Shown here: positions 24,587 through 32,860 of the stretch, piece after piece
Numbering within the stretch: position 1 is the stretch's first letter
How the letters are laid out: every line of letters starts with the position of its first letter
Source of the DNA: Pseudorhodoplanes sp.
GTDB taxonomy: Bacteria; Pseudomonadota; Alphaproteobacteria; Rhizobiales; Xanthobacteraceae
Length of the DNA stretch: 64,000 nt
Reading direction: 5' to 3'
Assembly: GCA_022843165.1 (NCBI GenBank)
Contig: JALHOD010000006.1
Location: 1 to 64,000 of the forward strand
The notes under the pieces: model-generated
The model's database searches: none
Told to the model about the DNA's origin: nothing
Seen by the model: the letters and a program-made list of their open reading frames with translations, nothing else
Program-made: the position numbers and the translations under genes

Positions 24587-26701
24587 CTAGATGCTTCCCA
24601 CCGTCTTCAGCCGCACCCGGGGGTGGATTTCCGACTGCGACAGCACGGTGGTCTGCGCCCGGAAGCGCTCGGCGATGCCGCGCACGAACGGGCGGATGCC
24701 GGCCGAGGTGACCAGCACCGGGTTTTCGCCCTGGCGGGCGGCGTCCTCGAAGCGGTCGCGCACGAGGGTAATGAATTCCGACAGCCGCGAGGGCTGCATG
24801 GCGAGACTGCGGTCGTCGCCCTGGCCGACGATGGAATCGGCAAACGCCTGTTCCCATTTCGGCGACAGCCCGATCAGCGGCAGATAGCCGGCGGGCGTCG
24901 AATATTGCGCGCAGATCTGCCGCGACAGCCGGGTGCGCACATGTTCGGCGATGCTGGTCGGATTGCGGGTGAAGGAGAGCGCGTCGGCGATGCCTTCCAG
25001 GATGGTGGACAGATCGCGGATCGACACGCGCTCGGTGAGCAGGATCTGCAGCACGCGCTGCACGCCCGACATGGTGATCTGGCCGGGGATGATGTCCTTG
25101 ACCAGTTCGGCCTGCTCCTTCGGCAGTTCCTTGATCAGTTTGCCGACCTCGCCATAGGAGAGCAGGTCGGCGGTGTTGTTCTTGAGCAGTTCGGTCAGAT
25201 GGGTGGAGAGCACGGTGGCGGCGTCGACCACCGTGTAGCCCTTCACCGCCGCTTCTTCCTTCTGCGAGATATCGACCCAGGTGGCGGGCAGGCCAAAGGT
25301 CGGCTCGGTGGTGTGGATGCCCGGCAGGTTCACCTGGCCGCCCATCGGATCCATGACCATGAACTGGCCGGGCCAGATGCGGCCGGAACCGGCCTCCACT
25401 TCCTTGATCTTGATGACATACATGTTCGCTTCGAGCTGCACATTGTCGAGAATGCGCACGGCGGGCATGACAAAACCCATCTCGATGGCGAGCGCGCGGC
25501 GCAGCGCCTTGATCTGCTCGGTCAGGCGGTCGCCGCCTTCCTGCGAATTGACCAGCGGCAGCAGCGCATAGCCGAGCTCGATCTTGAGATCGTCGATCTT
25601 GAGCGCGGAGGAGATCGGCTCCTCCACGGGCTCCGCGGTGGCGGCCGCCGTGACGGAGGCGGTCTCGGCATCGGCCGTCACTTTCAGGCGTTTGGCGCTG
25701 TACCAGGCGAGCGCCGAGGCGCCGCCGCCGAGGATCAGGAAGGGCAGCATCGGAATGCCCGGCAATATGCCGAGCAGCAGCATGACCGCGCCCGACATGC
25801 CGAGCGCCTTCGGATAGCCGGAGAGCTGCTTCACCAGCGCCTTGTCGGCGGCGCCTGTGACGCCGGCCTTGGACACCAAAAGGCCGGCGGCGGTCGACAC
25901 GATCAGCGCCGGGACCTGCGTGACCAGGCCGTCGCCGACGGTGAGCAGGGTGTAGACCTTGGCGGCGTCGGTGAAGGTCATGTTCTGCTGCGCGACGCCG
26001 ATGATGATGCCGCCGATGACGTTGATGAACACCACCAGCAGGCCGGCGACGGCGTCGCCGCGCACGAATTTGGAGGCGCCGTCCATGGCGCCGAAGAAGC
26101 TGCTCTCGTCCTCGAGGTCCTTGCGGCGCTTGCGGGCGTCGTCCTCGCTGATCAGTCCGGCCGACAGGTCGGCGTCGATCGCCATCTGCTTGCCGGGCAT
26201 CGCGTCGAGGTGGAAGCGGGCGGCCACTTCCGCGATGCGGCCGGAGCCCTTGGTGATGACCACGAAGTTCACGATCACCAGGATCGTGAACACGATGATG
26301 CCGATGACGAAATTGCCGGCCATGACGAAATGGCCGAACGCTTCGATCACATGGCCGGCGGCGGCGGTGCCTTCATGTCCGTGCGACAGGATCAGCCGGG
26401 TGGAGGCGAGGTTGAGCGACAGCCGCAGCATGGTCGCGATCAGCAGCACGGTCGGGAACGACGAGAATTCCAGGGGCGCCTGGATGAACAAAGCGGTCAT
26501 CAGGATCAGCACGGAAATGGTGATCGACACCGCCAGGAAGATGTCGAGCACCATCGGCGGCAGCGGCAGGATGAGGACCACCAGGATGGTCAACACGCCG
26601 ATGGCGAGCATCAGGTCGCCGCGCTTGGCGAGACCCGTCAGGTCGCCGAGCACGGGCCACCTGAACCTGGTGCCCGGTTGTCCTGCGGTGATGTCGGTCA
26701 T
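24587..26701 (-). CDS. flhA: Flagellar export gate protein FlhA
   Basis: A 704-residue protein. The N-terminal half has eight predicted transmembrane helices, starting with LMLAIGVLTILVVLILPLPP, with the conserved TRLSLNLASTRLIL-like and FHLDAMPGKQMAID FHIPEP-loop segments. The C-terminal cytoplasmic half (from about residue 360) includes LPLVNSQEGGDRLTEQIKALR and FVRGIAERF. FlhA is the central gate of the flagellar type III export apparatus. It is transcribed alone here; a near-match CtrA box is 150 bases upstream. Confidence 0.94.
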   Translation of the reverse strand: MTDITAGQPGTRFRWPVLGDLTGLAKRGDLMLAIGVLTILVVLILPLPPMVLDIFLAVSITISVLILMTALFIQAPLEFSSFPTVLLIATMLRLSLNLASTRLILSHGHEGTAAAGHVIEAFGHFVMAGNFVIGIIVFTILVIVNFVVITKGSGRIAEVAARFHLDAMPGKQMAIDADLSAGLISEDDARKRRKDLEDESSFFGAMDGASKFVRGDAVAGLLVVFINVIGGIIIGVAQQNMTFTDAAKVYTLLTVGDGLVTQVPALIVSTAAGLLVSKAGVTGAADKALVKQLSGYPKALGMSGAVMLLLGILPGIPMLPFLILGGGASALAWYSAKRLKVTADAETASVTAAATAEPVEEPISSALKIDDLKIELGYALLPLVNSQEGGDRLTEQIKALRRALAIEMGFVMPAVRILDNVQLEANMYVIKIKEVEAGSGRIWPGQFMVMDPMGGQVNLPGIHTTEPTFGLPATWVDISQKEEAAVKGYTVVDAATVLSTHLTELLKNNTADLLSYGEVGKLIKELPKEQAELVKDIIPGQITMSGVQRVLQILLTERVSIRDLSTILEGIADALSFTRNPTSIAEHVRTRLSRQICAQYSTPAGYLPLIGLSPKWEQAFADSIVGQGDDRSLAMQPSRLSEFITLVRDRFEDAARQGENPVLVTSAGIRPFVRGIAERFRAQTTVLSQSEIHPRVRLKTVGSI

Positions 26702-26850
26702 GCGATTCTGAACAATGACTCTTGGTGATCAGCGGCAATCACTGAAGCAACCCACATGCAATGAGCAGCCGGCCGGATGGCTGGTGCCAGAGTCTCGAAT
26801 CGCGATGTGCGACGGACCCGTCCCCTGGGTAAAATTTGCCTCCCTTATGG

Positions 26851-26866
26851 TTAGCGGGAGGTTAAC
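26851..26866. promoter_or_regulatory. Near-consensus CtrA box upstream of flhA
   Basis: TTAG-N7-TTAAC (26851-26866), one mismatch from TTAA-N7-TTAAC, about 150 bases upstream of flhA. Caulobacter flagellar export genes are CtrA-dependent, which makes this plausible but unproven. Confidence 0.35.
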
Positions 26867-26941
26867 GGCGGTACTTATGGAGGCGCCGTGGCCGAAAGGT
26901 CACAGCATGGGCCCGAAGGCCACCTGGTGAGGCGGATGCAT

Positions 26942-27009
26942 CTGCAAACGGATCGGGGCGGGATTCCGCCTCGATCTGCAAACGGATCGGGGCGGGATTC
27001 CGCCTCGAT
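26942..27009. repeat. Two perfect tandem copies of a 34-base unit containing a hairpin
   Basis: The unit beginning CTGCAAACGGATCGGGGCGG occupies 26942-26975 and again 26976-27009 without a mismatch. Each unit contains GATCGGGGCGG and CCGCCTCGATC, which pair at 10 of 11 positions around GATT. The duplicate hairpin lies 24 bases past the stop of the LysR gene and may work as its transcription stop, without a T-tract. Confidence 0.85.
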
Positions 27010-27032
27010 CCACGGTGGGCCTGTGCGAGAGA

Positions 27033-27932
27033 TCAGGCGCTCAATGCGGCGATGCGACGCCTCACCCCGTCACCGACGGTCTCCATGAAGGCGCGCACGC
27101 GCGCGGTGTCCTTCAGCGACCGATGGGTGACGATCCACATTTCGGTGGTGAGATCCTTGAGCTGCAGCACGCGCACGATCCTGTCGTCGCCGGCCGCGAG
27201 ATAGACCGGCAGCAAGGCGACGCCGAGTCCATCCATCGCCGCGATATACTGGTTGAGCAGGGTGCTGGAGCGGAACGCGATGGCGGAGGAGGGCACGTGC
27301 TTGTCCAGCCAGCGCCCGGCCCTGGTCTGCGGCGCGGAGTCCGTCCAGCCGATCACGGCATGCCGTGCGAGGTCCTCGAGGCGCTTCGGCGCCGGCTGCT
27401 CTTTCAGATAGCGGGGTGAGGCGAACAGCCCCCAGCGGATGTCGGCGAGCTTGCGGCCGAACAGATCGCCTTCGCTCGGACGGGTGGCGCGCAAGGCGAC
27501 GTCGGCCTCCCGCCGCGACAGGTCGATCACCTTGTTCTCGACCGACAGGTCGATGGTGATGCCGGGATGGGTCTTCCGGAAGCGCGCGATCTCGCCGGTG
27601 AGAATCTTGAACCCCAGAGTCTCCGAACAGGTCACGCGCAACTGTCCGCTCAGTCGTGTGTCTCGCCCGGTCAGGTCGCGGTCGAGCGCCAGCGCCTCGG
27701 TTTCCATGCGCTCGGCCGCTTCCGCCAGCCGCCGCCCGCTCTCGGTCGGGCGATAACCGCTCGCCAGCCGCTCGAACAGCTTGGAGCCGAGCGCGGCCTC
27801 CAATGCATTCAGGCGCCTGAACAGGGTGGAGTGATTGACGCCGAGATTCTGGGCCGCGGACGCGAGCGTGCCGGTGCGCGCGATCGCGAGCACATAGCGC
27901 AGGTCGTCCCAGGCAAAAGGCTGATTTTGCAT
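27033..27932 (-). CDS. LysR-family transcriptional regulator
   Basis: A 299-residue protein. An N-terminal winged helix-turn-helix (WDDLRYVLAIARTGTLASAAQNLGVNHSTLFRRLNALEAALGSKLFER, in which the family usually reads SQPAVSRQI) is followed by a periplasmic-binding-type effector domain (about residues 90-295). It is divergent from a doxX gene with 110 bases between, suggesting that it regulates doxX and itself. ATG 27932 is chosen as the family-consistent start; the frame extends upstream to 28052 over the promoter. The effector is unknown. Confidence 0.85.
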   Translation of the reverse strand: MQNQPFAWDDLRYVLAIARTGTLASAAQNLGVNHSTLFRRLNALEAALGSKLFERLASGYRPTESGRRLAEAAERMETEALALDRDLTGRDTRLSGQLRVTCSETLGFKILTGEIARFRKTHPGITIDLSVENKVIDLSRREADVALRATRPSEGDLFGRKLADIRWGLFASPRYLKEQPAPKRLEDLARHAVIGWTDSAPQTRAGRWLDKHVPSSAIAFRSSTLLNQYIAAMDGLGVALLPVYLAAGDDRIVRVLQLKDLTTEMWIVTHRSLKDTARVRAFMETVGDGVRRRIAALSA

Positions 27933-27981
27933 TTTTGCAAATTTGATTGGTAATAACGCTGATAGCATTGCGAATTGGCAA
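27926..27981. promoter_or_regulatory. Palindromes in the LysR-doxX divergent promoter
   Basis: TTTGCA-N4-TGCAAA (27926-27941) overlaps the LysR start codon, and TTGC-N6-GCAA (27968-27981) lies in the middle of the divergent region. Both have the T-N11-A-like symmetric shape expected of LysR-type operators. The assignment is by position only. Confidence 0.35.
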
Positions 27982-28042
27982 AAGCTAGATATCGGCCATC
28001 GAACTCGTCCGGCTTCGGCCGAACCCACCAAGGAGATCTGTG

Positions 28043-28480
28043 ATGGCTGCAAATCATCTGTCCCAGGCGACCGACCCCCGCGACCTCGCCGCCTTCATCC
28101 TTCGCGTATCGCTCGGCGCGCTGTTCCTGGCGCACGGCCTGCTCAAGCTCTTCGTCTTCACCCTGCCGGGCACGGCCGGCTTCTTCGCCGCGCAGGGCTT
28201 TCCGGCCTGGACCGCCTATCCGGTGGTCTTCGGCGAGCTTGCGATCGGCGTCGGGTTGATCCTCGGCATCCTGGTGCGGACTGTGTCGGTCGCCAGCCTG
28301 CCGATCCTGATCGGCGCGCTCGTCGTGCATGCGCCGAACGGCTGGGTGTTTTCCGCGCCGAGCGGAGGCTGGGAATTCCCCGCCTTTCTGATCGTCGTGG
28401 CGGTCGTGCAGGCGCTGCTCGGCGCCGGCGCCTATGCAGTCAAGCTGCCTTACCTGCGCAGCCGCCTCGCGCACGCCTGA
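28043..28480 (+). CDS. DoxX-family membrane protein
   Basis: A 145-residue protein with four predicted transmembrane helices of the DoxX family: LAAFILRVSLGALFLAHGLLKLF, AYPVVFGELAIGVGLILGIL, LPILIGALVVHAPNGWVF, and FPAFLIVVAVVQALLGAGAYAV. DoxX-type proteins are linked to quinol or thiol redox reactions in some organisms. The specific role here is unknown, but divergent pairing with a LysR regulator suggests inducible expression. AAGGAG precedes the ATG at 28043; a GTG directly before it is an alternative. Confidence 0.8.
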   Translation: MAANHLSQATDPRDLAAFILRVSLGALFLAHGLLKLFVFTLPGTAGFFAAQGFPAWTAYPVVFGELAIGVGLILGILVRTVSVASLPILIGALVVHAPNGWVFSAPSGGWEFPAFLIVVAVVQALLGAGAYAVKLPYLRSRLAHA

Positions 28481-28499
28481 GCGCGGCGCGAGGACAGGG

Positions 28500-28532
28500 A
28501 GAAGCCGGGGCGCAAGCTCCGGCTTCTTTTTT
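28500..28532 (+). terminator. Rho-independent terminator of doxX
   Basis: Perfect 9-base stem AGAAGCCGG/CCGGCTTCT (28500-28508, 28519-28527) followed by a run of T to 28532. Confidence 0.92.
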
Positions 28533-28559
28533 GTCGTTCCGCCGCGACGCGTTCCCCGC

Positions 28560-28588
28560 TTGACAGAATCCGTTTCTAGGAATAAATT
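28560..28588 (+). promoter_or_regulatory. Sigma-70-type promoter in front of a structured RNA candidate
   Basis: TTGACA (28560-28565), a 17-base spacer, then TAAATT (28583-28588). The -35 is a perfect match and the -10 matches 4 of 6. Transcription would start near 28595. It lies after the doxX terminator and no gene begins within 300 bases on this strand, so it probably drives a non-coding transcript. Confidence 0.5.
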
Positions 28589-28638
28589 CAAATTGCTTCC
28601 GTGCCTCCGGTCGATATCAGCCGGGCGGACGGAAACGG

Positions 28639-28816
28639 TGGAGCGCCGGGAGGCGCAGCCCCCTTATCGCGCTGACGAGGGGGCGCGCGCCTCGCGGGTG
28701 GGACTCGCAACCCCGCCTGCGTGTGATTGCCGCAAGGCAATCTGCGGCGCGCGGAACGGGCCCTCGCAAGGCCCGTGATGGGGCCTCGCAAGCCCCTGGC
28801 GCCTCCCGGCGCTCCA
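28639..28816 (+). ncRNA. Candidate multi-hairpin structured RNA (or palindromic repeat element), unidentified
   Basis: The ends form an 18-base perfect stem (28639-28656 with 28799-28816). Inside, nearly all bases can pair. P2 is 28658-28664/28678-28684. P3 is GCGCGCC 28685-28691/28746-28752, enclosing P4 (28694-28698/28712-28716) and P5 GATTGCC/GGCAATC with GCAA tetraloop (28725-28742). P6 is ACGGGCC/GGCCCGT (28756-28776) and P7 is GGGGC/GCCCC (28780-28796). The loop CTCGCAA occurs three times (28704-28710, 28763-28769, 28785-28791). A sigma-70-like promoter is just upstream, but no clear terminator follows. Inverted symmetry means that the complementary strand folds too. I cannot match it to a known RNA family. 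Confidence 0.45.
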
Positions 28817-28925
28817 TTCCTGCTGCGGCAGGGAGAGGAAAAAGGGGACAGGCGTTCCCTGCGCCTTCAAGAACAAGGGCGGCGGAGCGTTGGCTAGGTC
28901 GAACTACATATTGCGCGGGACAATT

Positions 28926-29267
28926 TCATGCGAGATCGGGAAAAACGTGGCGCCTGTCCGCGCCGAGCGGCAAATGTTCGGCGCGGGTGACGTGCCTGAG
29001 GTCGAGAACATCATAGAGATGCGGGAACAGCGCGCCGCCGCGCGAGGGCTCCCATTTCAGCTTGTCGCCGAGCGCCGCGCTGTCGACCCACAGCAGCATG
29101 AGATCGCCCTGGCCGGCAAAATGTTTGGCCGCGGTCTCGCGCGCCTGTCCGGCGGTGGAGAAATGGATATAGCCGTCGGCGAGGTCGACCGGCGCGCCCT
29201 TGAACACGCCAAGCCGTCTGGCTTCCTCCCACAGATGCGCCGGGCAGATCTTGTAGATGGTCGGCAT
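28926..29267 (-). CDS. DUF952 domain protein
   Basis: A 113-residue cytoplasmic protein spanning the whole DUF952 domain: MPTIYKICPAHLWEEARR, GVFKGAPVDLADGYIHFSTAGQ, LMLLWVDSAALGDKLKWEPSRGG, LFPHLYDVLDL. Members are small proteins related to glutathione-S-transferase-linked domains, of unknown reaction. AAGGAG lies 4 bases before the ATG at 29267. Confidence 0.8.
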   Translation of the reverse strand: MPTIYKICPAHLWEEARRLGVFKGAPVDLADGYIHFSTAGQARETAAKHFAGQGDLMLLWVDSAALGDKLKWEPSRGGALFPHLYDVLDLRHVTRAEHLPLGADRRHVFPDLA

Positions 29268-29282
29268 GCTTCTCCTTGCCGC

Positions 29283-29315
29283 AAAGAAAAAGCCAGGGCA
29301 ACCGGCCCCGGCTTT
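29283..29315 (-). terminator. Rho-independent terminator of the flbD-end operon
   Basis: On the minus strand AAAGCCGGGG pairs with CCCTGGCTTT (29306-29315 with 29289-29298, one mismatch), then TTCTTT. It lies 21 bases after the flbD stop. Confidence 0.8.
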
Positions 29316-29335
29316 CGCCCGTCGCCTGACTTGAC

Positions 29336-30706
29336 TCAGCCTGCAAACCGCATCTCGCCGCCGCCGGGCGGCGGCACCGGAATGCCGTCGCCGGAATATT
29401 CGTTCAGCTTGTTGCGCAGGGTGCGAATCGAGATGCCGAGGATGTTGGCCGCGTGCGTGCGGTTGCCGAGGCAATGCTTGAGCGTCTCGAGAATGAGCTC
29501 GCGCTCGACATCGGCGACGGTGCGGCCGACCAGGGCGCGGGTGACCTGTTCGGCGGCCTGGGTCGCGTGCGCGACCGCCGGGGAGTCTGCCGGCTGGTTG
29601 AACTGTCCGCCGTCCGGCGTCATCAGGGCTTCCGCGCCGATCGCGTCGCCCGAGGTGAGCAGCACCGCGCGGTGCAGGGTGTTTTCCAGTTCGCGCACAT
29701 TGCCCGGCCATTTGTTGGCCGACAGCGCCTTGCGCGCCTCCGCCGACAGCGGCCGGATCGGAAAACCGTTGGCCCTGGAATATTTCTCGATGAAATGATC
29801 GGCCAGCGCGATCACGTCCTGCGGACGTTCGCGCAGGGGCGGGATTTTCAGGTTCACGACATTGAGCCGGAACAGCAGGTCCTCGCGGAAACCGCCGCCG
29901 CGGGCATATTCCGCCAGATTGCGGTTGGAGGTGGCGATGATGCGGATGTCCACCGGCACCGGCTTGGTGCCGCCGACGCGGTCGATCACCCGCTCCTGGA
30001 TGGCGCGCAGCAGCTTGGACTGCAGGCGAATGTCCATTTCGGAAATTTCGTCGAGCAGCAGCGTGCCGCCATTGGCTTCCTCGAACTTGCCGATGCGGCG
30101 CGCGACCGCGCCGGTGAAGGAGCCCTTTTCATGCCCGAACAATTCGGATTCCATCAGCGATTCCGGGATCGCCGCGCAATTCACGCAGATGAAGGGCTTC
30201 TTGGCGCGGGTGGAGCGGGTGTGCACGTAGCGCGCCAGCACCTCCTTGCCGGTACCGGATTCGCCGGTGATCAGCACCGAGGCGTCCGAGCCCGCGATCT
30301 GCTGCGCCAGTTTCATCACATGGCCCATCGACTCGTCGCGCCAGATCAGGTCGCGGCTGTCCTCGGCGACGGCGGCCAGCACCGCGCCGATCAGTTCCGG
30401 ATCGGGCGGCAGCGGGATGTATTCCTTGGCGCCGGCATGGATGGCGGCGACCGCGGCGCGGGCGTTGTTCTCGGTGCCGCAGGCTACCACCGGCGCATGG
30501 ATGCGTTCGCTGGCGAGCTGGGCGACCAGGCTTGCGATGTCGATGGCGACATCGACCATCAGGAGGTCCGCGCCCTTGCCGGAGCGCAGCACCGCCATGG
30601 CCTGCTCGATATCGGTCGCATGCGTAACCGAGGCGCCTTTCTCGATGGCGAATTTGGTGGCGAGCGTCAGCTGGCCCTTGAGCGTTCCGACGATCAGAAG
30701 GCGCAT
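29336..30706 (-). CDS. flbD: Sigma-54-dependent flagellar regulator FlbD
   Basis: A 456-residue NtrC-type activator. It has a degenerate N-terminal receiver (about 1-120), an AAA+ domain (from about residue 135: GESGTGKE Walker A, ELFGHEKGSFTGA, GGTLLLDEISEMD Walker B, RIIATSNRNL, FREDLLFRLNVV) and a Fis-type helix-turn-helix (ETLKHCLGNRTHAANILGISIRTLRNKL). In Caulobacter FlbD activates late flagellar genes with sigma-54 and represses fliF. The sigma-54 contact loop reads GSFTGA rather than the commoner GAFTGA. It is the last gene of the fliF-fliG-fliH-fliN-flbD operon. Confidence 0.92.
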   Translation of the reverse strand: MRLLIVGTLKGQLTLATKFAIEKGASVTHATDIEQAMAVLRSGKGADLLMVDVAIDIASLVAQLASERIHAPVVACGTENNARAAVAAIHAGAKEYIPLPPDPELIGAVLAAVAEDSRDLIWRDESMGHVMKLAQQIAGSDASVLITGESGTGKEVLARYVHTRSTRAKKPFICVNCAAIPESLMESELFGHEKGSFTGAVARRIGKFEEANGGTLLLDEISEMDIRLQSKLLRAIQERVIDRVGGTKPVPVDIRIIATSNRNLAEYARGGGFREDLLFRLNVVNLKIPPLRERPQDVIALADHFIEKYSRANGFPIRPLSAEARKALSANKWPGNVRELENTLHRAVLLTSGDAIGAEALMTPDGGQFNQPADSPAVAHATQAAEQVTRALVGRTVADVERELILETLKHCLGNRTHAANILGISIRTLRNKLNEYSGDGIPVPPPGGGEMRFAG

Positions 30707-30728
30707 GGTGTGGCTCCGTTTCGTGTGA

Positions 30729-31094
30729 TCATGCCCGGTCCGCCTTGATGATTTCCGTCATGGTCACGCCGAGCTTTTCCTCGACCAGCACGACTTCGCC
30801 GCGCGCGACCAGACGGTTGTTGACGTAGATGTCGATGGCTTCGCCGACTTTGCGGTCGAGTTCCAGCACCGTGCCGGGCCCGAGCCGGAGCAGGTCGCCG
30901 ACATCGATCTTGCAGCGGCCGAGCACCGCCGACACCTGCACCGGCACGTCGAACATCGCTTCGAGATCGGCCGCCGACTTGTCGGGCGCATCCGCGTCGC
31001 CCGGCGCCAGCGGGCTTTCGTCGTCGATGGCGGGCATGTCGGCACCGGCTTCCAGATCCGGAAGCGGAACCTTGGTGTCATCCTCGTCACTCAT
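30729..31094 (-). CDS. fliN: Flagellar motor switch protein FliN
   Basis: A 121-residue protein with an acidic, Asp/Ala/Pro-rich N-terminal extension (about 45 residues) and a C-terminal surface-presentation (SpoA) domain: FDVPVQVSAVLGRCKIDVGDLLRLGPGTVLELDRKVGEAIDIYVNNRLVARGEVVLVEEKLGVTMTEI. It forms the base of the C-ring where CheY-P acts. Its start overlaps the fliH stop by 4 bases. FliM is not in this window. Confidence 0.93.
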   Translation of the reverse strand: MSDEDDTKVPLPDLEAGADMPAIDDESPLAPGDADAPDKSAADLEAMFDVPVQVSAVLGRCKIDVGDLLRLGPGTVLELDRKVGEAIDIYVNNRLVARGEVVLVEEKLGVTMTEIIKADRA

Positions 31095-31735
31095 GTGTCA
31101 GTGCCTTTCACGGGAGTCTCTGCGACCGCGCGGCGCGCGGCGACAAAACGTCCGACATTCTCGCTGATCACCGCTTCGGTCTTGTTGCTGTCGCGGATGA
31201 TGCCGCCATCCGCCCATTCGATCCGGCAATCGCCGTCGCGGATGTCCGGCTCGGCCAGCACGACCAGCCGGCCCTGGAATCCGGATTCGCTGGCCAGACC
31301 TTCGAGCTTTTCGAGAATATGCGGATACAATCCGTCGCTGACCCGCACCACGACATGCGGGGTGGCCGACAATTGCCGGAAGCAGTCGCGCACCAGCGTC
31401 TCGATCTCGACCAGCGGCTCGCGCGCGACCAGTTCGCTTGTAAGTTTTCTTGCCACCGCAAGCGCGACCTCGACCGCTTCCGCCTCGAGCCGCGCCTCCA
31501 CCTTGGAGACCGAGCCGACAATTCCGGTCAAGGTCTGGCCGATGCGGTCGAGCGCCTGGCTGAGCTTCCGCGCAATCTGCGCTTCCGCCTCCTGCTGGCC
31601 GGCGGTGAATCCGCTGCGGTAGCCGCGGGTTTCGGCCTCGCTGAGTTGCGCCTGGTGGTCGGCGAGCGAAATCGTGGTCGGCGCTTTCGGCGCCGCGAAA
31701 TCCAGATCGAAGAGATATTTGGAGGGCGAGGTCAT
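31091..31735 (-). CDS. fliH: Flagellar export regulator FliH (FlbE-like)
   Basis: A 214-residue protein with an N-terminal GYRSGFTAGQQEAEAQIARKL heptad region containing GxxxG-like spacing (about 38-60). The C-terminal FliH/HrpE domain follows (VEVALAVARKLTSELVAREPLVEIETLVRDCF, then VVLAEPDIRDGDCRIEWADGGIIRD). FliH anchors and regulates the FliI ATPase. It lies between fliG and fliN, and the gap to fliG is 3 bases. Confidence 0.88.
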   Translation of the reverse strand: MTSPSKYLFDLDFAAPKAPTTISLADHQAQLSEAETRGYRSGFTAGQQEAEAQIARKLSQALDRIGQTLTGIVGSVSKVEARLEAEAVEVALAVARKLTSELVAREPLVEIETLVRDCFRQLSATPHVVVRVSDGLYPHILEKLEGLASESGFQGRLVVLAEPDIRDGDCRIEWADGGIIRDSNKTEAVISENVGRFVAARRAVAETPVKGTDT

Positions 31736-31738
31736 GGC

Positions 31739-32839
31739 TTAATACACCAGCTCCTCGTCGCCGCGCTGTTTGGCGATGACGATTTCGCCCTTGGCGGCCA
31801 GATCCTTGGCGAGGTTGACCAGCAGCACCTGCGCCTCGTCCACGTCGCGCAGCCGCACCGGGCCCATGGCCTGCATGTCATCGGCCAGCATCTTGGCGGC
31901 GCGCGAGGACATGTTGCTGAGGAAGAACTTGCGCACCGCCTCGCCCGCACCCTTGAGCGCAATGGCGAGCTTGTCCTTGTCGATGTGGCGCATCAGCGTC
32001 TGCGCCGAGCCGGCATCGAGCTTGATCAGGTCGTCGAAGGTGAACATCAGCGTCTTGATGCGCTCGGCGGCCTCGCGGCTTTCCTCTTCCAGCGCGGTGA
32101 TGAAGCGAGTTTCGGTCTGGCGGTCGAAATTGTTGAAGATTTCCGCCATCACCTCGTGCGCGTCGCGGCGCCGCGTCTGCGCGATATTCGACATGAATTC
32201 GGTGCGCAGCGTCATCTCGACGCGGTCGATGACCTCCTTCTGCACCGCTTCCATCTTCAGCATGCGGTAGACGACGTCAAAGGCGATGTCTTCCGGCAGG
32301 ATCGCAAGCACGCGGGCGGCGTGTTCCGGCCGCAGCTTGGAAAGAACGACCGCGATGGTCTGCGGATATTCGTTCTTCAGGTAATTGGCCAGCACCTCTT
32401 CCTGGACGTTGGAGAGCTTCTCCCACATGTTGCGGCCGGCGGGGCCGCGGATCTCGTCCATGATGCCGCCGACGCGCTCTGGCGGCAGGAATTGCTGCAG
32501 CAGGCGCTCGGTGGCCTCGTAATTGCCCATCAGCGCGCCGGAAGCAGACAGCCGCCCGACGAATTCCAGCAGCAGGTCCTCGACCGAACGGGAATCGATG
32601 GTGCCCAGCGTCGACATGGTGATCGACAATTCGCGCAGTTCGTCGTCGTCGAGCATGTTCCAGATCTTGCCGCCATACTGGTCGCCGAGCGACAGCATCA
32701 GCACCGCGGCGCGTTCCGGCCCGGTCAGTTGCTTGGGCGGCGGCGCGGTGTCGTCCTTCGGACGGTTCGCCAGCGAAGCCACGATATTCGCAATATCCTG
32801 TTGCGACTTTTCCGCGGCGTTGGGATCGACTTCGGCCAT
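31739..32839 (-). CDS. fliG: Flagellar motor switch protein FliG
   Basis: A 366-residue protein of family length. The N-terminal domain ([23 protein letters not shown]) docks on FliF. The middle domain has the [25 protein letters not shown]-like segment. The C-terminal torque domain (about 265-360: [62 protein letters not shown]) carries the charged residues that meet the stator. Confidence 0.94.
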   Translation of the reverse strand: MAEVDPNAAEKSQQDIANIVASLANRPKDDTAPPPKQLTGPERAAVLMLSLGDQYGGKIWNMLDDDELRELSITMSTLGTIDSRSVEDLLLEFVGRLSASGALMGNYEATERLLQQFLPPERVGGIMDEIRGPAGRNMWEKLSNVQEEVLANYLKNEYPQTIAVVLSKLRPEHAARVLAILPEDIAFDVVYRMLKMEAVQKEVIDRVEMTLRTEFMSNIAQTRRRDAHEVMAEIFNNFDRQTETRFITALEEESREAAERIKTLMFTFDDLIKLDAGSAQTLMRHIDKDKLAIALKGAGEAVRKFFLSNMSSRAAKMLADDMQAMGPVRLRDVDEAQVLLVNLAKDLAAKGEIVIAKQRGDEELVY

Positions 32840-32860
32840 GCGTCAGTTTCTCAATCTCAT

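Larger units (their letters stand above)
26702..27032. other. Intergenic region between flhA and the LysR gene
   Basis: About 330 bases with no gene. It should carry the flhA promoter (minus strand). Visible items are GAGTC and GAATC (CcrM-type) sites near 26794-26806, a CtrA-like box at 26851-26866, and a two-copy 34-base tandem repeat at 26942-27009 that also lies just beyond the 3' end of the LysR gene. Confidence 0.5.

Noticed and set aside
24623-26728. 701-codon open frame antisense to flhA
   Set aside because: FlhA on the other strand is unmistakable; the antisense product is Asp/His/Gly/Arg-rich with no family resemblance.
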